This document shows positions 53,843-62,817 of a stretch of 64,000 bases of DNA, one piece after another. The stretch comes from Rhynchopus sp. YZ270_cl-10 (Eukaryota > Euglenozoa > Diplonemea > Diplonemida > Diplonemidae). The stretch spans positions 496,001 through 560,000 of the forward strand of contig OZ037919.1 of the NCBI GenBank assembly GCA_964035575.1. Direction: 5' to 3'. A model generated the notes under the pieces. It did no database searches. It was not told the origin of the DNA and worked only from the letters and a program-made list of their open reading frames with translations. A program made the translations under genes and the position numbers. Every line of letters starts with the position of its first letter. Position 1 is the first letter of the stretch.

Positions 53843-55333
53843 ATGGCACATCAACGTGGTGAATGCCAGTCGAATGCCACGAAATTTGACAAGGATGAGA
53901 AGGAGGACAAAATCGTGCCGCTGACTGAGGATGACATTGCGCTGCTGAAGGTGTATGGGAGCGGGCCTTATGGTGAAGAGATCAAGGCTTTGGAGGATGA
54001 GATTAAGGAGAAGGTGAAGACGATTAATGACATTTCTGGGATTAAGGAGGCTGATACGGGGTTGAGCGCGCCGCATTACTGGGATCTTGCAGGAGACAAG
54101 CAGGCGCTTGGGGAGCAGCCTCTGCAGGTGGCCAGATGCACCAAGATCATCAAAGGAAAGACTGACCCCACGGAGCTCCGCTATCTCATCAACATCAAGC
54201 AGTTCGCGAAGTTCGTTGTCGATCTCTCGGATAAGGTCGCCCCTTCCGACATCGAAGAAGGCATGCGCGTCGGAGTGGACCACCAGAAGCATCAGATCTG
54301 CATTCCTCTCCCCCCCAAGATCGATCCCTCCGTCACCATGATGCAGGTTGAAGACAAGCCAGACGTCACCTACGCGGACATCGGCGGACAAAAGGAAAGC
54401 ATCGAGCAGATCCGCGAGGTCACCGAGCTCCCCCTTACCCACCCCGAACGCTTTGAGAAGCTTGGTATCGACCCTCCTAAGGGAGTCCTCATGTACGGAC
54501 CCCCTGGAACAGGAAAAACCCTTTGTGCCAAGGCTGTCGCAAACCGGACCGACGCAACGTTTATCAGAGTGATTGGATCGGAGCTGGTGCAGAAGTACGT
54601 TGGAGAGGGGGCGAGAATGGTGAGAGAGCTCTTCCAGATGGCGAGGACGAAGAAGGCGGCGATTATCTTCTTTGATGAGATTGATGCGATTGGAGGTGCG
54701 CGAGGGTCTGAGTCGGGCCATTCGGACACAGAGGTGCAGAGAACTATGCTTGAAATTGTGAACCAGCTGGATGGATTTGACGCCAGAGGCAACATCAAAA
54801 TCATCATGGCAACCAACCGTCCCGACACTCTTGACCCTGCCCTCACAAGACCCGGGCGTATGGACAGAAAGATCGAAATTGGTCTTCCCGACCTCGAGGG
54901 TAGAACCCACATCTTCCGCATTCACTGCAGACAGCTGTCCTGTGAGAAGGGCATCAGATACGAGCTCCTCGCAAGACTCTGCCCGAACACAACGGGTGCT
55001 GACATCAGGTCTGTCTGTACAGAGGCGGGGATGTACGCAATCAGGGCTAGACGTCAGATGATCACTGAAAAGGTATGTGCGGGGGGAGCGGCAATTATTA
55101 TTATTGAAACGAAGTGAGGAAAGGGAGGGGGGGAGATTGAAAGGAGAGAAGCAGACGATCCGTAGTACAAAAAGGATTCCACAACCGAGGCAACTACGCT
55201 GCCCCAACAATTTATCAAGAAAAAAATGTAATTGACTCTCAAAACAACACAGGATATGCTTGAGGCCGTGAACAAGGTGATCAAGGGACAGCACAAATTT
55301 TCGGCGACAGCAAAATACATGGTGTACAACTAG
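53843..55333 (+). CDS. 26S proteasome regulatory ATPase subunit Rpt1 (PSMC2)
   Basis: Exons 53843-55072 and 55253-55333 join in phase 0 to 436 aa, close to the human protein (about 433). The order of parts is an N-terminal coiled coil (about 40-65), an OB-fold region (about 95-165), then the AAA+ module: Walker A GPPGTGKT (219-226), pore loop KYVGEG (251-256), Walker B FFDEID (276-281), sensor [20 protein letters not shown]. The C-terminus [12 protein letters not shown] encoded by exon 2 is the Rpt1-type ending and separates it from the other five Rpt subunits. Rpt1 sits in the hexameric ATPase ring that unfolds ubiquitylated substrates and feeds them into the 20S core. All catalytic residues are present. 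Confidence 0.97.
55073..55252 (+). other. Rpt1 intron (180 bp)
   Basis: Donor AAG/GTATGT; acceptor AACACAG. The 3' half contains a family G long-form piece (CACAACCGAGGCAACTACGC, CCAACAATTTATCAAG). Confidence 0.85.
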
Positions 55334-56479
55334 AGTGGGATTCTTGGGGGGTGGTGTGTGGGTTGGGTGTGGGGGTGGTGGGTGTTTTGATTGGGTGCTA
55401 GCCTCTTCCGATCTATGGTTTTCTGATAATTTGGATGTGGTTTTGTTTTTGTTTTTTGTGCCACTTTTGTTTGGAACAAAAAAGCTGTTTTATTTATTTA
55501 TTTTCGAGATGGATGGTACCCCCTGGTTTATCTTGCAAAGCCGTTGAATGATTTTTTCTCTCTTTTTTTCAAAAAGAAAAGAAAATAGTTTTGCAATTAT
55601 TAAAAGAGGAGCGCCGGCAAATGTGAAACAATTTAAAAAAAAAACAAAAGCAAAAACAAGTGGATACACTGCTGGTGGTGGACAACCCCACCTTTCTTGT
55701 ACAGATTTTTTTTTTTTTTAATTATTAATCATCTTCGTTGGTAATCCATTTGCTGTTTTTTTCCCTTTCATATGCACTAGGGCAACCCTCTCTTATTCTA
55801 ACTTTAACAAAAACAAAAAAAATGGGGAAATTGTATTTTGCACAAACAAACAGGTGTGTAAACTTCACAACAATGGCTTTCATGATAAAAAAAGATATTT
55901 TTTTTGAAAGAAAAAGGGCGGACGGGGTTGTGTGGGGTTGGGTGTTTGTGCAAAGAAGGGGGGGGGATGATTTTTTTACTTTTATTTTTTATTTCTTTGT
56001 TCTGTTTTGCCCCCCTCTTTGGATTTTTAAAATTTTTAAAAGGCACAATACACTATCCCTATCTGCATTCAAATCGGGGGGAAAAAACGCAACAAAAAAA
56101 AAAAAAAAAACAACAAATGCCTCGTTACCCCCCACACACCATCTTGCAAAGCCCCCTCCCCCTTCCCCGTTTTCCCTCCCTAAAAAAGGAAGTTTTCTTC
56201 TTCCCCTTTCCCTGTATTCTGTGTTCTGCTATACCATGGGTTTCTTGGGTAGAATATAGAATACATAAATGCTATCCATTTCACTGTGGCCTTGTTACCC
56301 TGATGCAAAGTAAACAAGGATTTTGTTACTTTTTTTGTAAATCTGTTGTGTACAGTACTCCAAGAAACCTTGCGTTCAAATAAGTTTTTGCGTATTTGGG
56401 CATTTTGGTGGTGCGGCTGAATGGGGGGGCGCAGAAGAACATAAAATGTGCAGAAGTACGCAAGAAATGCGAATTCACC

Positions 56480-56572
56480 CTCCCTTCAGCCACCCAAAAC
56501 TTTAAATTAAACAGAGCACAAAGCACTTTCAAAACATACAAAAAAACATTTTCAAACTCCCTTCAGCCACCC
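56480..56572. mobile_element. 61-bp insert flanked by a 16-bp target duplication
   Basis: CTCCCTTCAGCCACCC at 56480-56495 and 56557-56572. The insert between them is A-rich and its last 50 bases match 43688-43738 almost exactly. A 16-bp duplication fits LINE-driven retroposition of a small RNA. Confidence 0.65.
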
Positions 56573-57030
56573 CATTTGGGGTAATTTGACGTCTTTTTTT
56601 TGGACGCCAAACATATTTGGGATATTGTAACAAGCTCGGCTTGTTCAATAAAAAAATATATTTTTTTGATTTATTTATACTAGTAACCATGGTAACTAGG
56701 TCACCGTGCCCCTTCCCCCCCTGAGGGAACTCCCCCCCTCACTATCTTTAACTCTTTCGCAGCAACGTTGTTTTTCTCTTTTATTTTGCTGCGTCAGATA
56801 CACAAATTTAACACCAAAAAATACAATATTGGGGGGAAAAAGAAAAAGGAAACGAAAGGAGGGTTTTGCGAAAAGGGGGTTTGGGGGGGGGATGAACCGG
56901 TGTTCGGGGGGGGAGGGGTTGGGTAGTTTCGGGTTGAGGTGTTGCGTGAGGGCATGTTTGTATTTTTTTTTAAAGGGATGACCTGCGTCTTTTCCAAAAG
57001 CAACGCAAACTAAACAAAAAAAGCGCTTTG

Positions 57031-57080
57031 TATAGTGGAGTTCATCTTCGGGTGTCTACACTAATACAACCAAGTTTTCA
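57031..57080 (+). repeat. Short repeat family G
   Basis: TATAGTGGAGTTCATCTTCG, GGTGTCTACACTAATACAAC, CAAGTTTTCAAAA; nearly identical to 40350-40400. Confidence 0.8.
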
Positions 57081-57291
57081 AAACAAAAAAAACAAAAAAT
57101 ATAAACATGCACGTACACAGCGTATTTAAAAGGGTTTTAGAGGATTTTTTCCACACTAAAGGGAATATATTTAAAAGGAAGGCGAAAAAAGAACAAAAAT
57201 CCCCAAATTTTGCATTTTTTTCTCTCTCTCTCTCTCTCTTCTCCATAACCACCTCAGCTCCCCCAAAAGGACATCTCTCCCGTGCTCTCTG

Positions 57292-58440
57292 ATGCCACCT
57301 CCACCTCCTCATCTTGGCCCCATTTTGGTTGTTTCTACACTTGACGCATTGACGAAATGTATTTCTCATGTACACAGTGCAGGCCAGCTCTGCCTTGACA
57401 TAGAAGCATTACGTCCTCCTGTAGACACACCACATATTCTTGGGAAGATCTCGACGGTGCAGCTGCATGCAGTACATAGGGGCACAATGATTGCGAGAGA
57501 CGGGCCGACAAAGGAACCGACATATGTGATAGACATGCTGGCATTGCAGCGTGAGGGAGGGCGTGCGCGGGATCTGCTGAAGGAGATGCTGGAAAGGGAA
57601 CACCAGATGAAGCTGTTATACGATATGCGGGGGGACTTCCGCGCGCTGCAGACGCAGATGGACATCACACTGCCAAGGGTGCCTACCGTGGATGTGCAGT
57701 TGATGCAGGTTGCCCAGCGATGGGTGGAGCATGGTTCGAACCATCGTTTTACCCTTTCTGCTGCGTTGCGTGACTCCTGCGGGTTCAGTGAAGAAGAGGT
57801 GTCGAATATGCTGATGATGAAGCAGGCCTTTCGAGACAAAGCCGACATATGGGAGGAACGGCCTCTCACACAGAGTGTGCTGGAGTATGCGGCTTCGGGT
57901 GCAGCGCTACTGCCAATGCTGTGGGCAAAGTTGGCGCCATTTCACGATAATGGCAAGACACTGTCTCGGCGTGTGCGTGCCCAGCTTCTCAGCAACGCAG
58001 CCAGCCCAGAAGAGGAGCTAGGAATAGTCAACAAAGAGTGGCTCTGGGAGGTGGTCGGGCCGCCGGGGAAGTGCGCGAAGTGTGGGGTGTCGGGGCACAG
58101 TCCGGATGTCTGCAAACGGACACATTGTGATTTCTGTGGGCAGAGTGGGCATACTATTGAAGCATGTTCTCTGAAGCTCAAAGCAGATGCACTCCGAGAC
58201 GCAGCCGGCAAGCCGCAGCACAAAAAAGTGCTGATCTGCGGTTTCTGCAACGCAGAAGGCCACGACGAAGACCATTGCTTCAAAAAGAATCCCCCAAAGT
58301 GCGCGAACTGTGGCGAGAGAGGGCATACCATCCGAAGCTGTCGCAAGCTTGTCCCCTGCTGGAAATGCGGCAAGACCGGGCACACACCACAGAACTGCAC
58401 TCAGACCAGCAAAGACCTGAGCCGTGTAAATCGGTCCTAG
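57292..58440 (+). CDS. EXD1/RNase D-like 3'-5' exonuclease domain with five CCHC zinc knuckles
   Basis: 382 aa. The N-terminal half matches the DEDD exonuclease fold of the RNase D/EXD1/Egalitarian group: LCLDIEAL gives the DxE of motif I (D36, E38), LLYDMRGDFRAL gives motif II (D115), and RPLTQSVLEYAASGAALLPM is the motif III region. Y199 is kept, but the Asp expected four residues later is Gly203, so activity may be lost, as reported for animal EXD1. The C-terminal part has five CX2CX4HX4C knuckles (261-274, 279-292, 316-329, 337-350, 356-369), a single-stranded RNA-binding module. An RNA-binding adaptor or RNA-processing factor is the best guess. Single exon. The next gene starts only 122 bases later. 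Confidence 0.8.
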   Translation: MPPPPPHLGPILVVSTLDALTKCISHVHSAGQLCLDIEALRPPVDTPHILGKISTVQLHAVHRGTMIARDGPTKEPTYVIDMLALQREGGRARDLLKEMLEREHQMKLLYDMRGDFRALQTQMDITLPRVPTVDVQLMQVAQRWVEHGSNHRFTLSAALRDSCGFSEEEVSNMLMMKQAFRDKADIWEERPLTQSVLEYAASGAALLPMLWAKLAPFHDNGKTLSRRVRAQLLSNAASPEEELGIVNKEWLWEVVGPPGKCAKCGVSGHSPDVCKRTHCDFCGQSGHTIEACSLKLKADALRDAAGKPQHKKVLICGFCNAEGHDEDHCFKKNPPKCANCGERGHTIRSCRKLVPCWKCGKTGHTPQNCTQTSKDLSRVNRS

Positions 58441-58562
58441 CATTTCCTTTATGTTCTCAGGGGGGGTTGATGGGGGTAAATAGCTCAAGAGACATTTTAT
58501 TTTATTTTCGCCCCGCTTTCCATCCCCAAACTCTCTTATCAGATACGTTATTTTTTCTTAAG

Positions 58563-59819
58563 ATGGTGTCCCGTGCAGATCTGTGCGCAGCACTGAACCA
58601 AGAGGAGTACTCTGTGCACCGGGAAGCGCTGAAGGTGCATCTGGTGCACACATTGGTGCAGTGGTGTGGGCGGCTGCTGTCGGGCACACCCAGCAAGACG
58701 GAGCTGCGGAACACTATCGGGCTTCTCTCTTCGCTGGAGGCGCTGATGGGGGACGGCACAGAGCACAATGCCAGCACACCACTCTCAACCCTTCTCACAC
58801 GAAGCGATGCGACGTACCTTGTCAACGACGTTGTGCGGTGGCTTGGCATCACTGCTGCGCCCTTCGGTGCGCAGCCAGAAACAGCACTGCACACCCCACG
58901 GATGCACACTTTTGACACAGTTTTGAAGGCAACCGTTGCGGCCCTGCACAATGCACACCCTATCGGCAGGGTTCTGTCCGTTGCAGGGAGCGACAGCGGT
59001 GGGGGTGCTGGGATTCAGGCTGATCTGAAGACCTGCGAGGCGATTGGGGTGTTTGGGATGACGGCACTGACGGCATTGACAGCACAGAACACATGCGGCG
59101 TGCAGGGGGTGTCTCTTGTAGAGTATTCCTTTGTGGAGAAGCAAATCGAGTCTTGCAGGGACATCGGTGTGGACGTCATTAAGACAGGGATGCTGCCCGA
59201 CGGCGACACCGTACGCAAACTTGCACACTACATTGCCACCTGGGACACAACACCCCGCCCGCTCCTCGTGGTCGACCCTGTCATGATCTCTGCGTCTGGT
59301 TGCTCTCTCGCCGCCACCGACACTGCAGAAGCCCTGCGGAGCACCCTCCTGCGTGAGGCCACACTGTGCACCCCAAACCTCATTGAGGCGCGGGCACTGC
59401 TCGAGAGCGAGGCCCCACTGCATGAGTTCTGTCCGTCTGTCGCGCATATGGAGGACATCGCAAAGAGAATCCACGAGCGGACCGGGTGTGCAAACGTGCT
59501 GCTCAAGGGTGGTCACTTCGATGAGGTGCGTGAGGCGCGTGGCGAGGGGCTGCCCACAGAGAGCACAGACGTTTTGTGGCAGGCAGGCGATGTGTCGGTT
59601 GAGTTCACGGGGCCATGGCTGGCAACGAGGAACACACACGGTACGGGGTGTACACTAGCCTCAGCAGTCGCAGCATACCTTGCGCAGGGTCTCTGCCTCG
59701 TGGAAGCCGTGCGCAATGCTAAAGTCTACGTTGCCGACACACTCAGCGCCTCAATCCCATTCGCGCTGGGCCAAGGTGCACACGGCCCAATGCTGCACAG
59801 CCGTGTCTCCCAAAGGTGA
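58563..59819 (+). CDS. Hydroxymethylpyrimidine (phosphate) kinase, ThiD type, with N-terminal extension
   Basis: 418 aa. The ThiD domain spans about 137-405: VAGSDSGGGAGIQADLKT (substrate and phosphate site), MTALTALTAQNTCGV, KTGMLPD, VVDPVMISASG, CTPNLIEA, VLLKGGH, and the anion-hole/catalytic segment HGTGCTLASAVAAYL with Cys363. These enzymes phosphorylate HMP and HMP-P to make the pyrimidine half of thiamine pyrophosphate. All key motifs are intact. The first 130 residues are not part of ThiD; they look helical and have no match I know. They are not an obvious targeting peptide. The start is the ATG at 58563; an upstream open stretch in the same frame belongs to the preceding gene's DNA. 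Confidence 0.9.
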   Translation: MVSRADLCAALNQEEYSVHREALKVHLVHTLVQWCGRLLSGTPSKTELRNTIGLLSSLEALMGDGTEHNASTPLSTLLTRSDATYLVNDVVRWLGITAAPFGAQPETALHTPRMHTFDTVLKATVAALHNAHPIGRVLSVAGSDSGGGAGIQADLKTCEAIGVFGMTALTALTAQNTCGVQGVSLVEYSFVEKQIESCRDIGVDVIKTGMLPDGDTVRKLAHYIATWDTTPRPLLVVDPVMISASGCSLAATDTAEALRSTLLREATLCTPNLIEARALLESEAPLHEFCPSVAHMEDIAKRIHERTGCANVLLKGGHFDEVREARGEGLPTESTDVLWQAGDVSVEFTGPWLATRNTHGTGCTLASAVAAYLAQGLCLVEAVRNAKVYVADTLSASIPFALGQGAHGPMLHSRVSQR

Positions 59820-60288
59820 AGCGGTGGGTGTTTTATATAAAATAGCATATTTGGAGGGAGGGGTGGGTTAGTCTCATGGGGAAGGTGCATGTTGTTGTGC
59901 AGGGTTTAGGACTGTACGGCATGTGTGTTTGGAAACGTTATGGTTGTGGGTGTGTGTGTGGGTTTTGAGAATAGAAGGGAAGCGAATGAGCAGATGGGGT
60001 GTTCTAATTCATCAACGCAAGGTGTGTTGCTTGTTTATCTTCTGCATGTTTCGTTTGTTTGTCTTTCGACTATTTTCTGGTTAACCTGCAACACGAGAGA
60101 AATGTAAAACAATAGAGGGACAGGGGTCTTCTTTGCTTTTATCCTGCGACATGCAGGGATCGGTGTGTGCTCGTCTGTCAGCGTCCACTCCACTGTGCCA
60201 GTTAAGCCTTTTGCAAAATTGCAGACCTCCTTTTGTGCCACAACCCCAGCACCACAACACAACAGGAACAACACAGGGAGACACAAAA
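59820..60288. other. Short spacer between the HMP kinase and LRR genes
   Basis: G/T-rich, no repeat family recognised. An upstream in-frame extension of the LRR frame to 60133 lacks an ATG. Confidence 0.5.
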
Positions 60289-61338
60289 ATGGATGTGACG
60301 GTGAATGCTTTTGACGGCAGTTTGCACGTGATCGAGGTGGGTGTGGACGACACAACAGCAGGCTTCTGGCGGAAGGTGGCGTCTGCAGTGGGGTTCTCTG
60401 AGCACAATTTTCGTCGGAGCTTCACATGTGAAATGCTGGACGAAGGAGCAGACGTGACGCAGCTGAGTGCTGGAGACACTATCGTGCTCAAGAGGGCAGG
60501 TAAGCATGAAGCCGTCGCAGAGCTTCATGCGAGGGGTTGGAAGACCTTGACGACAGAGACGTTGGCGCGTGTGGAGGATGCTAAGGTGGTGTGTTTGTTC
60601 CTGCAGGCTGATGTAGCGATGCCGGGGTTTTTGTTGAAAGAGAATCCTGTAGTGCGACTGGATCTGAGTGCTCCGTCGGGAGTAACTGTCATCAGGCGCT
60701 ACTTCTTATACAACTGCGCGTCGTTGGAAAGTGTGGACCTCTCTGGGATGAGCTGTGTCACACATGTTGAGGATGTGTGCCTTGTGAGCTGCGTCAGCCT
60801 GACAACACTGAACCTGTCTTCGTGGAGTGGTGTCACGTCGATAGGTTCGTCCTTCGTTGCAGGTTGCAAACGTTTGGAAACACTTGACTTGTCTCCACTG
60901 ACGGGTCTCGTGCACATTGGCAACGGTTTTCTCGCAGGTTGTGAGCTTTTGAAGGAACTCGACCTGCCTCCACACATGGACAATCTCATGTCCATTGGCG
61001 AACGCTCACATTTTGGGTCCGGATTTCTCGAGGACTGCAAAAGTTTGAGACAACTCGTCTTGCCTCCAATGAACAGTCTGCTGAGCATTTGGTCGAGCTT
61101 CTTACGTGGTTGACTTGACCTCACTGGGATGAGCAATGTCACTGCATTCGGAAGGATGGGCTTTTGCAACTGCATGTCGCTGGCGACGATACACCTCTCT
61201 GGCTGCAGCAGCTTTATAGCACATACGGTGCAGAGGTGTGGGCTGCAAGAGTTCGTCTCTCAGGTTGAAGCGCGTCCCAAACGGAGCAGAGAGGAATCTC
61301 CCCACGAATCGCAGAAGCGGCTGAAATACTCGGAATGA
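60289..61338 (+). pseudogene. Ubiquitin-like / BspA-type LRR protein gene with an in-frame TGA
   Basis: The first 70 residues (MDVTVNAFDGSLHVIEVGVD through LSAGDTIVLKR) look like a ubiquitin-like beta-grasp fold. Then come leucine-rich repeats of about 23-24 residues with the pattern SLTTLNLSSWSGVTSIGSSF. The frame stops at TGA 61111-61113 after 274 aa. In the same frame it resumes at once as LDLTGMSNVTAFGRMGFCNC and runs to a stop at 61336-61338, with a basic tail (RPKRSREES). Compared with the other repeats, five codons between GC and LDL are missing at the TGA, so a 15-bp deletion probably created the stop. Either a recent pseudogene, a truncated but working protein, or readthrough. Similar LRR proteins are common in kinetoplastid relatives. 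Confidence 0.7.
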
Positions 61339-61779
61339 CCACAGCTGCACAGCACCTCCTCTGGCGGGTGCGTTCGTCACACTCTCTTTTCTATTTACTA
61401 CACTGCAGCCGTTTTGTTCTTGGCAACGATGTGAGTGGAGGTTTCTTTTCGCTTCCTTATTTTCTTTTTTCTACCTCTCATCCTTTTACGTGTCTTGTCT
61501 TCACTTATTTAGACTTCCCCAAGGAGGGGACTAGCTCAGGTGCCTTTTTTAGTCAGCACAGTGCCGGGCTCACAATTTGTTTTCGTACGTACAACTTTTA
61601 CTTTTTTGCTGAGAGCAGTGTTCTGAGCAACTGAAGCTGCCTTTTCCTTTTTTTTGAATCATTCCCAGGGCGTTCGCCCCGGGGCGAAAAATATTTTTTT
61701 TCGTTAAAAAAAATTTTTCCTGAAAAAATGACATTTTATTTCGCCCCAGGGCTTCGCCCCACCGGGGCGAAACCCTGTA

Positions 61780-61822
<43 letters not shown>

Positions 61823-62603
61823 AAAAAGGGGAGAAAAAAAAATAAAGAGAGAGAGATTTCTCCCCACCACCCTGTCGACCCCCCGGAGGGGGGGTCGCAG
61901 AGGGGTGTCCACTGTTCCGCAAACCCGCCTGCCGTGAGAGGAAGTTTCCCCAGCACTCCCGCTCCTCAATCCTGCAGTCTGGTGAAGCCCCTGTTATAGA
62001 AGGTGTCACTACTCGTGTCAACTCTACCTTCAACGGCAGAGAGACGTTTTAGTTTATTGAAAATAATCAAAATAAGGATGAAGTCTCATATGACGGATGC
62101 CTCTCTCTTGTACATCTGTTTGATTAAACAACACAAAGAGACCCTCAGTGAGGGGGGATTGATGAAATTCTCCATCGTTTTGCTGGTTTTAGTCAGGAAA
62201 GTGCAGCTGTAATAGCACTTGTGCTGGGGAAGGGATCACGCGCAAATCGCAAATTTTTTTTGACCACTCAGTACCAGGGATTCACCCCCCACGAACTAGC
62301 TTCTCTCCGGCGGAAAATTTTTTTTGACCTATTTTAAGCACTAGTAAAAAAGCAAAAATTTCGGGTTTTTTGGCATTTCGCCACGATCAGGAAAAAACGA
62401 TGGCGATAGCGAACGCCCTGATCATTCCTCTAACCATTATCATGTACGACAGGGAACGTACCTAGATGGCCTTCTTGATGGCCGCGGTCAACGAAAAAAA
62501 ATGATGACCCAGTAGATTAGTTGAGGAAAAATTGGTGGCAAAACGTTTGTACAGTTTATTTGTTTTGCGCTGAGGTTTCTTGACGTATGTTTTGCCGTTG
62601 CAG
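61339..62603. other. Spacer with GC palindromes and a microsatellite
   Basis: TTCGCCCCGGGGCGAA at 61673-61688 and a CAGGGCTTCGCCCC hairpin at 61747-61777 may mark a small foldback element. AAAT repeats follow at 61779-61823. 61830-62600 shows no gene or named repeat. Confidence 0.5.
61779..61823. repeat. AAAT microsatellite
   Basis: Eleven TAAA units directly after a GC-rich hairpin. Confidence 0.85.
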
Positions 62604-62710
62604 CAGGGTATTAGGGTGGTTAAAAAAACTGGTTTTGAAAACCAGTTTTTCCAAAAACTGGTTTTCAAAAAAAAAAAAAAAACAGAGAAATCTGGAGGGG
62701 AAAAAAAACC
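62604..62710 (+). mobile_element. Left end of a hAT-type element
   Basis: CAGGGTATTAGGGTGG and the following bases match 25247-25353 almost perfectly, including GGTTTTGAAAACCAG and CAGAGAAATCTGGAGGGG. Similarity ends at about 62710. The right end is not in the window. Confidence 0.85.
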
Positions 62711-62817
62711 TCACCCTCGTCACCAGAGTCCACACATCAAAACTATCGTCACTATTACATTCTAAGCAATTACCTTACCGATCTGCGACAGCCTGCCTCC
62801 ACGCGGCGGACTTGGGC

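Larger units (their letters stand above)
55334..57291. other. Spacer between Rpt1 and the exonuclease gene
   Basis: T/A runs, G-rich patches at 55340-55390 and 56870-56935, a short insert with target duplication at 56.5 kb, and a family G copy at 57.03 kb. A TC run then CCTCAG at 57271-57276 is a likely acceptor for the next gene. No gene seen. Confidence 0.5.

Noticed and set aside
53777-55294. 505-codon frame on the minus strand opposite Rpt1
   Set aside because: Shadow of the conserved plus-strand Rpt1 coding sequence.
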